Source: Vicinamibacterales bacterium (lineage in GTDB: Bacteria; Acidobacteriota; Vicinamibacteria; Vicinamibacterales; Fen-181). From it: DNA of 64,000 bases. The stretch spans positions 62,001-126,000 of the forward strand of contig DASXVO010000002.1 in assembly GCA_036504215.1 (NCBI GenBank), in the 5' to 3' direction. The translations under genes and the position numbers were made by a program. Below are positions 8,428 to 19,113 of this stretch, in pieces. The notes beneath the pieces are model-generated. The model had not been told where the DNA came from, made no database searches, and saw only the letters and a list, made by a program, of their open reading frames with translations. Each line of letters begins with the position of its first letter. Position 1 is the first letter of the stretch.

Positions 8428-8934
8428 ATGTCCGACCGCTACAGCCTCTATCTGGTCCGTCACGCGGTGGCCGATGAGCGCGGAGACGATTGGCCCGACG
8501 ACGCCAAGCGGCCGCTGACGAGCCGCGGAATCGAGAGATTTCGGAGGGTCGTGCGCGGCCTCGCAGCGCTGGACGTCCGGCTGGACGTGATTCTCACCAG
8601 CCCGCTCGTCCGGGCCCGGCAGACCGCCGACATCCTGGCTCAGTACCTTCCGGGCCGTCCCGCCGTCATCGAAACCACCGCGCTCGCTCCCGTGGCGGTG
8701 TTCCAGGATCTGGCGGGCGAACTGCAGAAGCAGACGCGGCATCGTGCCATCGCGTTGGTCGGCCACGAGCCCCATCTGGGCGGGACCGCCGCGCACCTGA
8801 TCGGCTACAAGGGCATCCTCGAGTTCAAGAAGGGCAGCGTCTGCCGCATCGACGTGGACGCGCTGCCGCCTACTTCCCGGGGCCAACTTCGCTGGATGGC
8901 GCCGCCGAAGCTGCTCGGCAGCATCCACGGCTGA
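8428..8934 (+). CDS. sixA: SixA-type phosphohistidine phosphatase
   Basis: A 168-residue histidine-phosphatase-superfamily protein. The catalytic LVRHA motif is at residues 9-13 and the second catalytic histidine is in VGHEPHLG. TSPLVRARQTA is the usual SixA phrase after the first motif. A GGGAG ribosome site precedes the ATG. SixA proteins remove phosphate from phosphohistidine, classically on phosphotransfer domains, although small-molecule substrates are possible. Pairing with CHAD is a recurrent arrangement and here suggests a role connected to polyphosphate or phosphate signalling. Confidence 0.92.
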   Translation: MSDRYSLYLVRHAVADERGDDWPDDAKRPLTSRGIERFRRVVRGLAALDVRLDVILTSPLVRARQTADILAQYLPGRPAVIETTALAPVAVFQDLAGELQKQTRHRAIALVGHEPHLGGTAAHLIGYKGILEFKKGSVCRIDVDALPPTSRGQLRWMAPPKLLGSIHG

Positions 8935-9098
8935 GCTGGTCGAGTTACCCCTGCCTCCAGCCCATATACACAAGATATTGTGCCCGACCGTTTCGACCCC
9001 ACAGGGTTTATACTTCTGGCAGGCGTGCCAAGGTCGCAGGGGCATCGTCTCCGCTTGCCCTTGCGCGGATCTCACCCGGCCCAGGGAGAGGCATCGGC

Positions 9099-10556
9099 AT
9101 GGACAATGGCAGTGGCTCGCGGCCCCGCGTGTACCTTCCCGACACCAACGTTCTCATCAACGACCCGGACTCACTGAGCAAGCTCTCGCGCGGTAACACG
9201 GTGGTGGTGCCCTACCCGGTCGTGCGCGAACTCGACCAACTGAAGGAGAGTCTGAACGGCGTTGGAGTGGCGGCGCGTCGCGTCGCGCGCCTGTTGGATG
9301 GGTACCAGGAAGGGAGCGCCATCGGGCTCCTGTCACAAGGTATTCCGATGCCCGAGGGGGGGTGCCTCGTCTTCGACGACAACGCGGCGCCGCACGCGGA
9401 TTCGTGGGACGGATTCGACGGCCACAACAACGACGACCGGATCATCCTGATCGCCCGCAAATGGACGCGGCAGCGTCCCGATGCGCGGGTGAGCCTGGTG
9501 ACCCGGGACGTGGCCATGCGCGTGAAGGCCCGCCCGCTCGGCGTGCTCGCCGAGGACTATCGCGACGACAAGAAGATTTCGTCGGTGGACGAACTGTATC
9601 CCGGCGCGGCGACGATTACGATCCCGGACGGGTATCACGGCCTGCTCACCGACCTGCACCGCGAAGCACGCCTCGAGGCGGGTCGCGTGCTCGACCGCGC
9701 GCTCGACGCCCAGCCGATGCCGCTGCTGGCGAACGCGTGCTGCACGATTGTGACCGAGTCGAGCGGGAAGGTCGTCCACGCGATCTACAAGGCCGGGCCG
9801 CCGGCGTATTTTCGGTTGGTGCGAAAGCCGGACTCGGACCGGGGCGTGACGCCAATGAACGCCGAGCAACAGTTTGCGCTGGCGCTCCTGACCGATCCCG
9901 AGGTGCCGCTGGTCACGCTGGTGGGCCAGGCAGGGTCTGGCAAGACGCTGATGGCGCTGCTCGCCGGCTACCTGCAACTGCGTGAGGGGTACGGCCGGCT
10001 GTTGATCTACCGACCGAACATCGAAATCGGCCAGTCACTCGGGTTCTTGCCGGGGTCGCTCGAGGAGAAATTCGCCCCCTGGACGCGTCCCGTGTTCGAC
10101 AATCTCGAGCTGGTGCTGCGAGGACAGTCGCGGACGGGCATGGCGGCCGGTTTCGATGAGCGGACGAAAGGGAAGGGTGGCGAGGTCAAGGAGAGGAGAG
10201 AGGAAGGCGGACGGCACCATCTCGACCTCCAGGACCTGCTCGCCCGCGAGGTCGTGCAGATTGCGCCGATCTCGTACCTGCGCGGACGCAGCATCCACGA
10301 TGCCTTCATCATCGCGGACGAGGCGCAGAACATGAACCATCATGAGGTGAAGACGCTGCTGACGCGGTCGGGTCAGGGCACGAAGATCGTCTTCACCGGT
10401 GACCCGGACCAGGTAGACCTGCCCGATTCCAGCTCGATCACCAACGGCCTGATCCACCTGGTCGAGCGCTTCAAGGGGCAGGACGAATTCGGCCACCTGA
10501 CGATGACGACGACCGTGCGTTCGCGCCTGGCGGCGCTCGCCGCCAACCTGCTGTAG
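9099..10556 (+). CDS. PIN-PhoH fusion ATPase (PhoH2/YlaK type)
   Basis: A 485-residue protein. The ATG at 9099 has CAGGGAGAG about 10 bases upstream and starts just before the PIN nuclease domain, whose first acidic motif is LPDTNVLIND (13-22). The C-terminal half is the PhoH P-loop ATPase: Walker A GQAGSGKT (about 275-282), Walker B IIADEAQN (about 404-411), then FTGDPDQVDLP. Such fusions are RNA-directed: the PIN domain cleaves RNA and the PhoH domain acts as an ATP-dependent RNA motor. PhoH was first found as a phosphate-starvation gene, which fits the phosphate theme. A TATACT hexamer about 85 bases upstream may be its -10. Confidence 0.93.
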   Translation: MDNGSGSRPRVYLPDTNVLINDPDSLSKLSRGNTVVVPYPVVRELDQLKESLNGVGVAARRVARLLDGYQEGSAIGLLSQGIPMPEGGCLVFDDNAAPHADSWDGFDGHNNDDRIILIARKWTRQRPDARVSLVTRDVAMRVKARPLGVLAEDYRDDKKISSVDELYPGAATITIPDGYHGLLTDLHREARLEAGRVLDRALDAQPMPLLANACCTIVTESSGKVVHAIYKAGPPAYFRLVRKPDSDRGVTPMNAEQQFALALLTDPEVPLVTLVGQAGSGKTLMALLAGYLQLREGYGRLLIYRPNIEIGQSLGFLPGSLEEKFAPWTRPVFDNLELVLRGQSRTGMAAGFDERTKGKGGEVKERREEGGRHHLDLQDLLAREVVQIAPISYLRGRSIHDAFIIADEAQNMNHHEVKTLLTRSGQGTKIVFTGDPDQVDLPDSSSITNGLIHLVERFKGQDEFGHLTMTTTVRSRLAALAANLL

Positions 10557-10857
10557 CGGGACGCGGGTTCGACACAGGGCCTGCAAAGTTCGTCAAGACG
10601 AGCCGTTCGACGTTCTGCGTGCTCTCTGTGAGCCCCTGCGCCGTTGGCGGCGGCGCTCACCGTTCCGGGTCTGTGCGCACCGTGCGGATGCCACACACCG
10701 TGCCGGTCTCGCTCTCGCCCTCGGGGAAGTCCGTCTCCATCTTCAGGCTGACGCCGGCGGTCGTCCACCGGGCGGTCGATCACGGCGTGGTGCTGGAACT
10801 TGTCGGACAGGACCAGCCCGCGGCGGTCGTGCGTGTCCCCTTGGTCAGGGACGACGG
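10557..10857. other. 301-bp gap between convergent genes, no gene supported
   Basis: The region lies between the stops of the PhoH gene and the spermidine-synthase-like gene. Open stretches exist on both strands, but none has a ribosome site, a recognisable protein or a consistent frame. A minus-strand stretch around 10660-10760 has protein-like composition and may be a decayed gene, but I cannot name it. Confidence 0.4.
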
Positions 10858-13095
10858 TCAGACGAGGACGAGCGCAAGTCCGGCCACACCAGCGACGAGC
10901 CACGCCGTCGTGACGAGACCGGCAAGCGGCATCAGCACCACACTGGCGACGAGTGCCGCGAGGCACCCGCCGGCGAGGTCCGCGGCGTACAAGCCCCCGA
11001 CGGGAATATCTCCCGGAGAGACTGTCCCCGCAGGGTTCCCCGCGGGTGGCGCCAATAGGACACCTCTCCCGGCGCCATCGTTCACGAAGCAGTACCTGGT
11101 CGCGCTCGCGAATACCAACGACGCAGCCGTCCCCGCGAGCAGCAGGAGCAGGGCCGTCGTCAGTAAGCTGACCTCGATGCCGCCCGCCACCAGCCACGCC
11201 ATCAGCAGTCCGGTCGCGGCGAGCGCGCCAAGTCCGGCGAGGGCCAGCCGCCTGCCTGCCGATGCCTGCCGTTCCGCCCGCCACCGGCCCGCGGCCCACG
11301 CGCCCGCGCTCAGGCCGACCATGAAGGCCATCACCAGGAAACCGAGGTCTTCGAACAACGCGCCGCGCCGTGCCTGGTAGTCGAAGATGCCCACGGTCTC
11401 GAGCAGCATGCCCGCGAATCCGGCGACGAAGGCCAACGCGTAGGGCCGGGCGCGACCGACGACACGCACAGCCAGCGTGACGCCCAGCACCACCGCGACG
11501 ATGACGAACTGCACCATGGGCGGCCACCGATCGGGCGACGACCACGTCGTGAGGTCGAGGCGGGTCAGGCTGGGGAAGAACTGCGTGAGCCACAGCACCG
11601 CCGTGTATTGATAGCACACCGGTCGGACGTCACTGTTGGCGCGTGCGGGTACCTGTTCGAGTCGGGCGGCGAGGTCTGCCCGGCGGTCGTTCTCGTAGAC
11701 ATACCGGAGGTACGCGGGCGTGATGAGCCTCGTGCCCAAGTGGCGACTGGCCAGCCGGGCGACCAGCACCTCGACGTCGGACGGCAGTGTCGCGCGGGAT
11801 GCCACGACGATCGCTCCCGAGGCCGGCAGCACGTCCACCGTCGCGAACGCCGGGCGTATGGCGCGCACCACGCTTGCCGTTCTGAGGAGCGCTTGCCGCG
11901 TGACGAGGTTCTCGGAAAGTGGCAGGCGCAGCGCGAGCACGCCATCTGGCGCGAGCCGCCGTCGGCAGGCCCGGAAGAACTCCTCTGTGAAGAACCGGTT
12001 CGTCTGACCGGACGACGGCTCGGGCGCGGCCACGACGATCAGATCGTACGTGGCCGGGCGGGTGATGAACGTGCGCGGATCTTCGAACCACAGCCTTGTT
12101 GGCCCGACGCGGTCGCCGATTTCTCGAACGCTCTCCGTTGCGATTCCGAGCTGGCGTTCCGCCACGTCGACGAGCACTCGATCGATCTCGACGACATCCA
12201 GGCGCTCGGGCGCGTGGCGCGCGAGCTGTCGATCGATCGCACTGATGCGCCCGCCGAGCAGCAGCATGCGACGAGGGGCGGCATGCTGCAGCGCGCCCAG
12301 GTGGGCGAGTTCCTCGTTCTCCGCCGTCTCGCTCTCGAAGGTGAGCACGTCGTTCTCGAAGACGGACACCTGTCCGGCCGACGCGGTCACGGTGATGCGC
12401 GCGTACGGCGAGTCCCGCGTGTCCACCACGGTCGGATGCGACCATGCCGTCATGCGGCGATCGACCGATGCTGACCACGCCAGCGCGAGTGGGGTCGTCA
12501 GAAGCAGGCCGACGACGACGACGATGGCCGTGCGGGAGCGCACGCGCCGGTCCACGCTGCTTTCCAGGATGACGATCGCCGGCACCACACCGGCGACTCC
12601 AACCGCCAGTGCCAACGTCTGCACGCCAGCTCTGAACGCGAGGGTGGCTGCCAGACCGCCGAACGCCGCTCCGAGGCTCTCGATGCCGTAGGCGAGTGCC
12701 AGCGAGACGCCGGCGATGGAGGCGGCGCTTGCGGCCCAGCGGAACGCCAAGCCGAGAGCCATCGACAGCGGTAGCATCGAGGCGAGGAGGAGCAGCAGTT
12801 GCCGGTCGAACGGGAGGTACGCACCCTGCACCGCGCCGAGCGCCACGCGGCCGGATCTGACGAGCGCCACCATCGCCGGAAGCGCCACCGCGGAGACCGC
12901 GAGCAGCCACGACAGGGACGGGCCCCGATCGATGTCGCGCCGTCCGACGAGTGCCGCGCCGGTCGCCGTGCCGGCCATCCACGTGGCGAGCGCCAGCAGA
13001 TACACCAACTCGACGCCGTAGAAGGCGACGTTCAGCTCGCGGAGCAGGACGATCTGAGCGACGAGCGAGAGCGCCCCAGTCAGGAACAGCCGCAT
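10858..13095 (-). CDS. Multi-pass membrane protein with spermidine-synthase-like domain
   Basis: A 745-residue protein in three parts. The N-terminal part has about seven hydrophobic helices. The centre (about 230-480) is a Rossmann fold of the spermidine synthase/SAM-methyltransferase type, with LLLGGR for the GxG loop, VVEID for the acidic residue that holds the cofactor, and DLIVVAAPEP. The C-terminal part is again multi-pass. This matches the fused MFS/spermidine-synthase-like group, whose substrates are unknown. The ATG lies 4 bases after the stop of the MEMO1-AMMECR1 gene, so it is almost surely co-transcribed. Aminopropyl transfer is not assured, since such fused proteins often lack the polyamine-site residues. 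Confidence 0.82.
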   Translation of the reverse strand: MRLFLTGALSLVAQIVLLRELNVAFYGVELVYLLALATWMAGTATGAALVGRRDIDRGPSLSWLLAVSAVALPAMVALVRSGRVALGAVQGAYLPFDRQLLLLLASMLPLSMALGLAFRWAASAASIAGVSLALAYGIESLGAAFGGLAATLAFRAGVQTLALAVGVAGVVPAIVILESSVDRRVRSRTAIVVVVGLLLTTPLALAWSASVDRRMTAWSHPTVVDTRDSPYARITVTASAGQVSVFENDVLTFESETAENEELAHLGALQHAAPRRMLLLGGRISAIDRQLARHAPERLDVVEIDRVLVDVAERQLGIATESVREIGDRVGPTRLWFEDPRTFITRPATYDLIVVAAPEPSSGQTNRFFTEEFFRACRRRLAPDGVLALRLPLSENLVTRQALLRTASVVRAIRPAFATVDVLPASGAIVVASRATLPSDVEVLVARLASRHLGTRLITPAYLRYVYENDRRADLAARLEQVPARANSDVRPVCYQYTAVLWLTQFFPSLTRLDLTTWSSPDRWPPMVQFVIVAVVLGVTLAVRVVGRARPYALAFVAGFAGMLLETVGIFDYQARRGALFEDLGFLVMAFMVGLSAGAWAAGRWRAERQASAGRRLALAGLGALAATGLLMAWLVAGGIEVSLLTTALLLLLAGTAASLVFASATRYCFVNDGAGRGVLLAPPAGNPAGTVSPGDIPVGGLYAADLAGGCLAALVASVVLMPLAGLVTTAWLVAGVAGLALVLV

Positions 13096-13099
13096 CGCG

Positions 13100-14638
13100 T
13101 CACTTGAATTCGCGCTCGCCGAACACATCCGCCTGGAACGTGAACAACTTCGCACCGGTCCGCCAGCAGCCCTGTTGGAGGCCGCCCTTCGTGCACAAGT
13201 TGTCGAGCATCACGTCGCGGGTCCAGTGTTCCTCAGTAGCGACCTGGGGGAGGAAGACGGCAGAACTCCCGTCCTTCCTGAGCAGCACGCCGTCACGGCC
13301 GACGACGACCGATTCCGGTCCGGGAACGGGCTTGAACGGGGTCAGTACCGAGATTTCCACCTCGATATCCTTCAGTTCCGCCGCCCGGACCTTGTCGAAG
13401 CGTCGGTCTTCGAAGGCTGCCGCCAGAGCCATCGTGCCGACCAGTCGGCGGAGGGGCGCGTCCGGCTGCATCTGACCGATGCAGCCCCGCAGTTCGCCCT
13501 TCTTCCGGAGCGTGACGAAGGCACCCTGCTGACGGTCGGCTGCCGCCGACAGGCCCCGCGCGAGAGGCAGCATCCCGCTCTCGAGGTAACGGCGAATCGT
13601 CTCGCGGGCGAGCGAGAGGAGTTGCTTCTTGTCCGATTCTGGCAGCGGTGCGTCGGGCGGGACGGCGCCGCGGGCTGCCACCGCGGTCGTGTCCGCACCC
13701 GGCCGACCCGCGGAGAAGACGACCGCCCCGTACCCGACCACGCGGTCGCTCTCGCCAACCGCGACGTCGCCCGAGTTTGCATAGCTGACGACGCGGCCTC
13801 GAACGGCACCGAGCGCCTTCGCGGCGATCATCGCGGCCATGACGGGCGCGTCGCCGCAGGCGCAGGTGGAGAGGCTGCCGGCTCCAGGCGTGGCGAAGGC
13901 CATCGCCGCCCGCACCCGTTCGACGTCGAGGCTGGCGAAGGCTCCGAGCGTCCGCGCGTCGGCGACGACGGCGTCCTTCGCGCTCGGGTAGTGCGACAGG
14001 TCTGAACTGGCGACGATCAAGGCCTGGCGACCCGAGAGCACCTTGGCCAGCGCGCGGCCGAACCGAGTCAGCACGGCTGCGTCCTCGGAGGACACGATGG
14101 CCGCGACCACCCGCGCGTCCGGGAAGAGGCGCTGCACGAATGGCAGGTGCACCTCGATGGAGTGCTCGCGCGCGTGCACACCGGCATCGGCCACACAGTC
14201 CGCGTCCTCCTCGATCAACCTCGCCGAGAGCGGCTGGTCGACCGCCACGACACCCAGGGGCGTTCTCAGGCCGCTGCCGGTGAAGACGCCGATGCTCCGG
14301 GAGCCGGCCGTGGTGTGGTTCGTGCCGAGCAGGACGATGATGTCGTACGAGTGTCCGCTCGTCTGCCGCCAGGCGTCGGCGGCGATTTGTCCGGAGAACG
14401 CGTAGCCGGCGTGTGGTGCGATGAGTGCGATCGGCCGTTCGCCGGACGGTGCGATGGCATCCCGCAGGAAGCCGTCGAGCGCGGCCGTCAGCGTCTTCCC
14501 GTCGCCCGGATAGAACTGTCCGGCCACAGCGGGCGCACGGACGCCTTGCGGTCCGGATCCGTCGGCGCGCAGCCAGCCCCCGCATCCCAGGCCGAGCGCA
14601 ACCAGTAGGATTCCGCAGAAGAGCGATCGCCGCATCAT
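13100..14638 (-). CDS. MEMO1-AMMECR1 fusion protein (AmmeMemoRadiSam system proteins B and A) with signal peptide
   Basis: A 512-residue protein. Residues 1-19 form a signal peptide ending GLGC, an imperfect lipobox, so the product is exported and perhaps lipid-anchored. The MEMO1 domain follows, with the putative metal ligands in IAPHAGYAFSG, LGTNHT and ACGDAPV, and with HSIEVHLPF and SSDLSHYP. The C-terminal AMMECR1 domain has its hallmark LRGCIG. A GTGGAG ribosome site lies before the double ATG. AMMECR1, MEMO1 and a radical SAM enzyme recur together in bacteria and archaea, and the radical SAM gene is next here, 26 bases upstream. The biochemical role of the set is not established. Confidence 0.93.
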   Translation of the reverse strand: MMRRSLFCGILLVALGLGCGGWLRADGSGPQGVRAPAVAGQFYPGDGKTLTAALDGFLRDAIAPSGERPIALIAPHAGYAFSGQIAADAWRQTSGHSYDIIVLLGTNHTTAGSRSIGVFTGSGLRTPLGVVAVDQPLSARLIEEDADCVADAGVHAREHSIEVHLPFVQRLFPDARVVAAIVSSEDAAVLTRFGRALAKVLSGRQALIVASSDLSHYPSAKDAVVADARTLGAFASLDVERVRAAMAFATPGAGSLSTCACGDAPVMAAMIAAKALGAVRGRVVSYANSGDVAVGESDRVVGYGAVVFSAGRPGADTTAVAARGAVPPDAPLPESDKKQLLSLARETIRRYLESGMLPLARGLSAAADRQQGAFVTLRKKGELRGCIGQMQPDAPLRRLVGTMALAAAFEDRRFDKVRAAELKDIEVEISVLTPFKPVPGPESVVVGRDGVLLRKDGSSAVFLPQVATEEHWTRDVMLDNLCTKGGLQQGCWRTGAKLFTFQADVFGEREFK

Positions 14639-14664
14639 GTCAGTTCTCCACGTTCCGCCCCGAC

Positions 14665-15846
14665 TTACGCCCACACCCCTGCAATCGCCTGCTTGCAGTA
14701 CTCGCATCTTCCGTCCCTGATGTGCGTCTCGGTGACGAAGAAGTTGTCGCGCCGGATGACGGCCTCTTGACACTTCGGACAGTAGGTGTGATTGCCTGGA
14801 TGTCCGGGAACGTTGCCGACGTACGCGTAGTGAATTCCCTTGTCCCGGGCCATCTGCCTGGCCCGTTCCAGCGTGGCGACCGGGGTCGGCGGCAGGTTGC
14901 GCAATTGATAGTCGGGATGAAACCGCGTGAAGTGCACGGGAACGTCTGGCCCCAGTTCGCCGGCCACCCATGCGGCCAGGCCCATCAACGCCTTGTCGGA
15001 ATCGTTCAGCGTCGGGACCACGAGGTTGACCAGTTCGAGATGCCGCCCGCTCTTCGCAATCTGCTTGATGCTGCGAAGCACCGGCTGCAGTTCGGCGCCG
15101 CACACGTTGCGGTAGAACTCCTCGCTGAATCCCTTCAGGTCGATCTTGATCGCGGAGAGGGCGCCGCAGACGTCGGCCAACGGGACCTCGTTTGCAAAGC
15201 CGCAACTGACCATGACCGCGTGGATGCCACGCGCGCGCGCCTGGCCCGCGACGTCGAGCACGTACTCGATGAAGACGGTCGGTTCGTTGTAGGTGAACGC
15301 GATGACGGGCGTGCGACGCGTCTCCGCGGTGCGGACGAGTTCCTCGGGCGCGACGTACTGGCTCTCGACGTCACCGGGCGTCGACTGGGACAGTTCCCAG
15401 TTCTGGCAGAACTTGCAGCGCAGGGGACAGCCGGCCGTTCCGAGCGACAAGGCCGAGGAGCCGGGAAGGAAGTGGTAGAAGGGCTTCTTCTCGATCGGGT
15501 CGATGTGGACGGCCAAGGGGTAGCCGTAAACCAGCGTCCGGAGTTCGCCGCGGACGTTGGTCCGGGCCCGGCACTTGCCCGCCTGACCGGCAACTATCGT
15601 GCACCGCTGGGCGCACAGCAGGCACCGCACCGTGGTTCGCACGTGCTGGTGCACCGCATCCGGCCTGAGCGGCTGATCGTGGCACAGACGGCACTCCGCG
15701 CCGGCCAGCGCCGCCGTCGTCCAGTACCGGGCCCTCACGGCGTTGGGCGTCCATCCGGCTCCGGCGACGAGCGATGACCACGGCGGTACGATGGAGAGAG
15801 GCAGACTCCGGGCCGCCGTGATGAGGAGTTGGCGCCGGGAGAACAT
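14665..15846 (-). CDS. AmmeMemoRadiSam system radical SAM enzyme with Tat-like leader
   Basis: A 393-residue radical SAM protein. The cluster motif is CPLRCKFC (C140, C144, C147). Extra cysteine pairs flank the core: CRLC (52-55) and CLLC (75-78) before it, and CPKC and CEYC near the C-terminus, probably zinc or auxiliary cluster sites. The N-terminus reads MFSRRQLLITAARS followed by a hydrophobic run to about residue 30, which fits a twin-arginine export signal. The family is normally cytoplasmic, so the leader is notable. The start lies 9 bases after the histidine-kinase stop and the end is 26 bases before the MEMO1-AMMECR1 gene. The substrate is unknown. Confidence 0.93.
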   Translation of the reverse strand: MFSRRQLLITAARSLPLSIVPPWSSLVAGAGWTPNAVRARYWTTAALAGAECRLCHDQPLRPDAVHQHVRTTVRCLLCAQRCTIVAGQAGKCRARTNVRGELRTLVYGYPLAVHIDPIEKKPFYHFLPGSSALSLGTAGCPLRCKFCQNWELSQSTPGDVESQYVAPEELVRTAETRRTPVIAFTYNEPTVFIEYVLDVAGQARARGIHAVMVSCGFANEVPLADVCGALSAIKIDLKGFSEEFYRNVCGAELQPVLRSIKQIAKSGRHLELVNLVVPTLNDSDKALMGLAAWVAGELGPDVPVHFTRFHPDYQLRNLPPTPVATLERARQMARDKGIHYAYVGNVPGHPGNHTYCPKCQEAVIRRDNFFVTETHIRDGRCEYCKQAIAGVWA

Positions 15847-15855
15847 GGATGAATC

Positions 15856-17775
<1,920 letters not shown>

Positions 17776-17883
17776 GTCGAACTCCCTGTGAGGGCGGAGC
17801 CGAACGCGTGCAGGGTGGGGTGACTGGCGACATGGTAGCATGGAGCCCGGGCCAGGGACTCGAGTCCGGGAGAATGCTCGCAC

Positions 17884-18300
17884 ATGGCTGTCACGATCGA
17901 TATTCGATACCTGGGAGACTTGCACTGTGAGGCGACGCACGGCCCGTCCGGCCGTCAGTTCGTGACCGACGCTCCGACGGACAACGGGGGAAAGGGAGAG
18001 GCGTTCTCGCCGACCGACCTCGTTGCCACTGCGCTGGGGACGTGTCTGCTGACGGTGATGGGGATCGTTGCGAAACGTGACGGGCTGGATCTGTCGGGCA
18101 CGAAGGTGACCGTCATCAAGGAGATGACCGCGGTGCCGCTGCGTCGTGTCGGCGCTCTCACCGTGACGATCACCGTTCCGCCCGACCGCATTCCATCCCC
18201 GAAGGACCGAGCCAAACTCGAGCGCACGGCGGACACCTGCCCGGTCAAGCAGAGCCTTCATCCGGACGTGAAGGTCGAACTGCGGTTCGTGTACGCGTAG
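17884..18300 (+). CDS. OsmC/YhfA-family peroxide-reductase-like protein
   Basis: A 138-residue OsmC-superfamily protein. The two redox cysteines are in ALGTCLLTVMG and DTCPVKQSL, the usual spacing for this family, and FSPTDLVATAL is the conserved phrase before the first. OsmC proteins reduce organic hydroperoxides using paired cysteines; the YhfA branch has less certain substrates. GGGAG lies about 10 bases before the ATG. The gene is divergent from the hybrid kinase and its stop lies 5 bases from that of the convergent CoA-binding gene. Confidence 0.92.
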   Translation: MAVTIDIRYLGDLHCEATHGPSGRQFVTDAPTDNGGKGEAFSPTDLVATALGTCLLTVMGIVAKRDGLDLSGTKVTVIKEMTAVPLRRVGALTVTITVPPDRIPSPKDRAKLERTADTCPVKQSLHPDVKVELRFVYA

Positions 18301-18305
18301 CCGGT

Positions 18306-18764
18306 CTACGACGGGATCTTCCCCAGCACGCCCCACAGCCACCGATGGAACTTGTGGAACGATGCGGTGGGTTCCGCGAACATCAGGATGCAGTGGCCGT
18401 GGACGGCGTCCAGGCCGAGTTCTTCGGCCGCGCGCAAGGCCTCCGGAGACGCTGCGCCCTGCTGGAGCCAGACGGCCTTGATGCCCGCCGCCGCCGCTTC
18501 CCGCACGACAGCCTCGGCCCGGTCCGGGCTCACGGCAACGAGGAGTCGTTCGATCGGCCGCGGCAGGTCGGCCAGCGCGTGCCAGCACGGGTCGCCCTGG
18601 ATCGTGTTGGCCGTCGGATGCACGGGAAGCATCCGGTAGCCGCGCCCCTTCAGTTCCTTGTATGCGGCGTTCCCGAATCCCTTGCCGTTGGCCGACACGC
18701 CAATGATCGCGAGCGTGCGGTCGGACGCAAAGCCGTCGATCGTCTGCCTGGTGACAGTCTTCAT
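18306..18764 (-). CDS. CoA-binding-domain (YccU-like) protein
   Basis: A 152-residue single-domain Rossmann protein. IIGVSANGKGFGN is the CoA-binding loop, and KGRGYRMLPVHP and WLQQGAASPE match stand-alone CoA-binding proteins related to the N-terminal part of succinyl-CoA synthetase. It probably senses or binds CoA or acyl-CoA; no catalytic activity is established for such short members. It is convergent with OsmC and divergent from tatA, with no partner gene. Confidence 0.88.
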   Translation of the reverse strand: MKTVTRQTIDGFASDRTLAIIGVSANGKGFGNAAYKELKGRGYRMLPVHPTANTIQGDPCWHALADLPRPIERLLVAVSPDRAEAVVREAAAAGIKAVWLQQGAASPEALRAAEELGLDAVHGHCILMFAEPTASFHKFHRWLWGVLGKIPS

Positions 18765-18910
18765 GATGACCTCGAGCGTGAGCCTACCGAATCCAGGCCG
18801 AGCGCGTCAACGGCAGCTTCGAACGGGTGCCTCGCACCGCTCCCGATTCGCCGCTCGCCGCTTCCTGTGCTATTGTTGAATTCTCCGCTCGAAAGATTAG
18901 GGAGTATCCC

Positions 18911-19069
18911 ATGAGAATAGGTCTGCCCGAGCTGATCCTGATCCTCGCCATCCTTCTCCTCCTTTTCGGCACCAGCCGGTTGTCCGGCCTGGGCAAGGGG
19001 TTGGGCCAGGCAATCCGCGGTTTCAAGGATGAGATCGACCCGAAGGACGAGCACCGCGACGCGAAGTAG
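18911..19069 (+). CDS. tatA: Twin-arginine translocase subunit TatA/E
   Basis: A 52-residue protein, at the short end for the family. One N-terminal transmembrane helix (about 6-22) is followed by the hinge FGTSRLSGLGKGLG and an amphipathic helix ending in a charged tail, the TatA layout. AGGGAG precedes the ATG by 5 bases. TatA forms the pore for folded proteins together with TatC, which is not in the window. It is relevant locally because the radical SAM protein encoded 3 kb away bears a Tat-like leader. Confidence 0.93.
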   Translation: MRIGLPELILILAILLLLFGTSRLSGLGKGLGQAIRGFKDEIDPKDEHRDAK

Positions 19070-19092
19070 CCTCGCGCCGCAGCCTCCGAATG

Positions 19093-19113
19093 GGGCGGGT
19101 TCGCTACCCGCCC
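19093..19113. terminator. Bidirectional hairpin between tatA and the TonB-type receptor gene
   Basis: GGGCGGGT (19093-19100) pairs with ACCCGCCC (19106-19113) around a 5-base loop. It fills the 44-bp gap between two convergent stops, abutting the receptor stop codon. A strong GC stem in this position suggests a shared terminator. Confidence 0.6.

Noticed and set aside
8957-8972. CACAA-N4-TTGTG inverted repeat upstream of the PhoH gene
   Set aside because: Five-base arms are too short to separate from chance without a second copy.
10619-11380. A plus-strand open frame starting in the gap after the PhoH gene
   Set aside because: No ribosome site, and most of it is antisense to the membrane spermidine-synthase-like protein. 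Kept only as a possible decayed region at 10557-10857.
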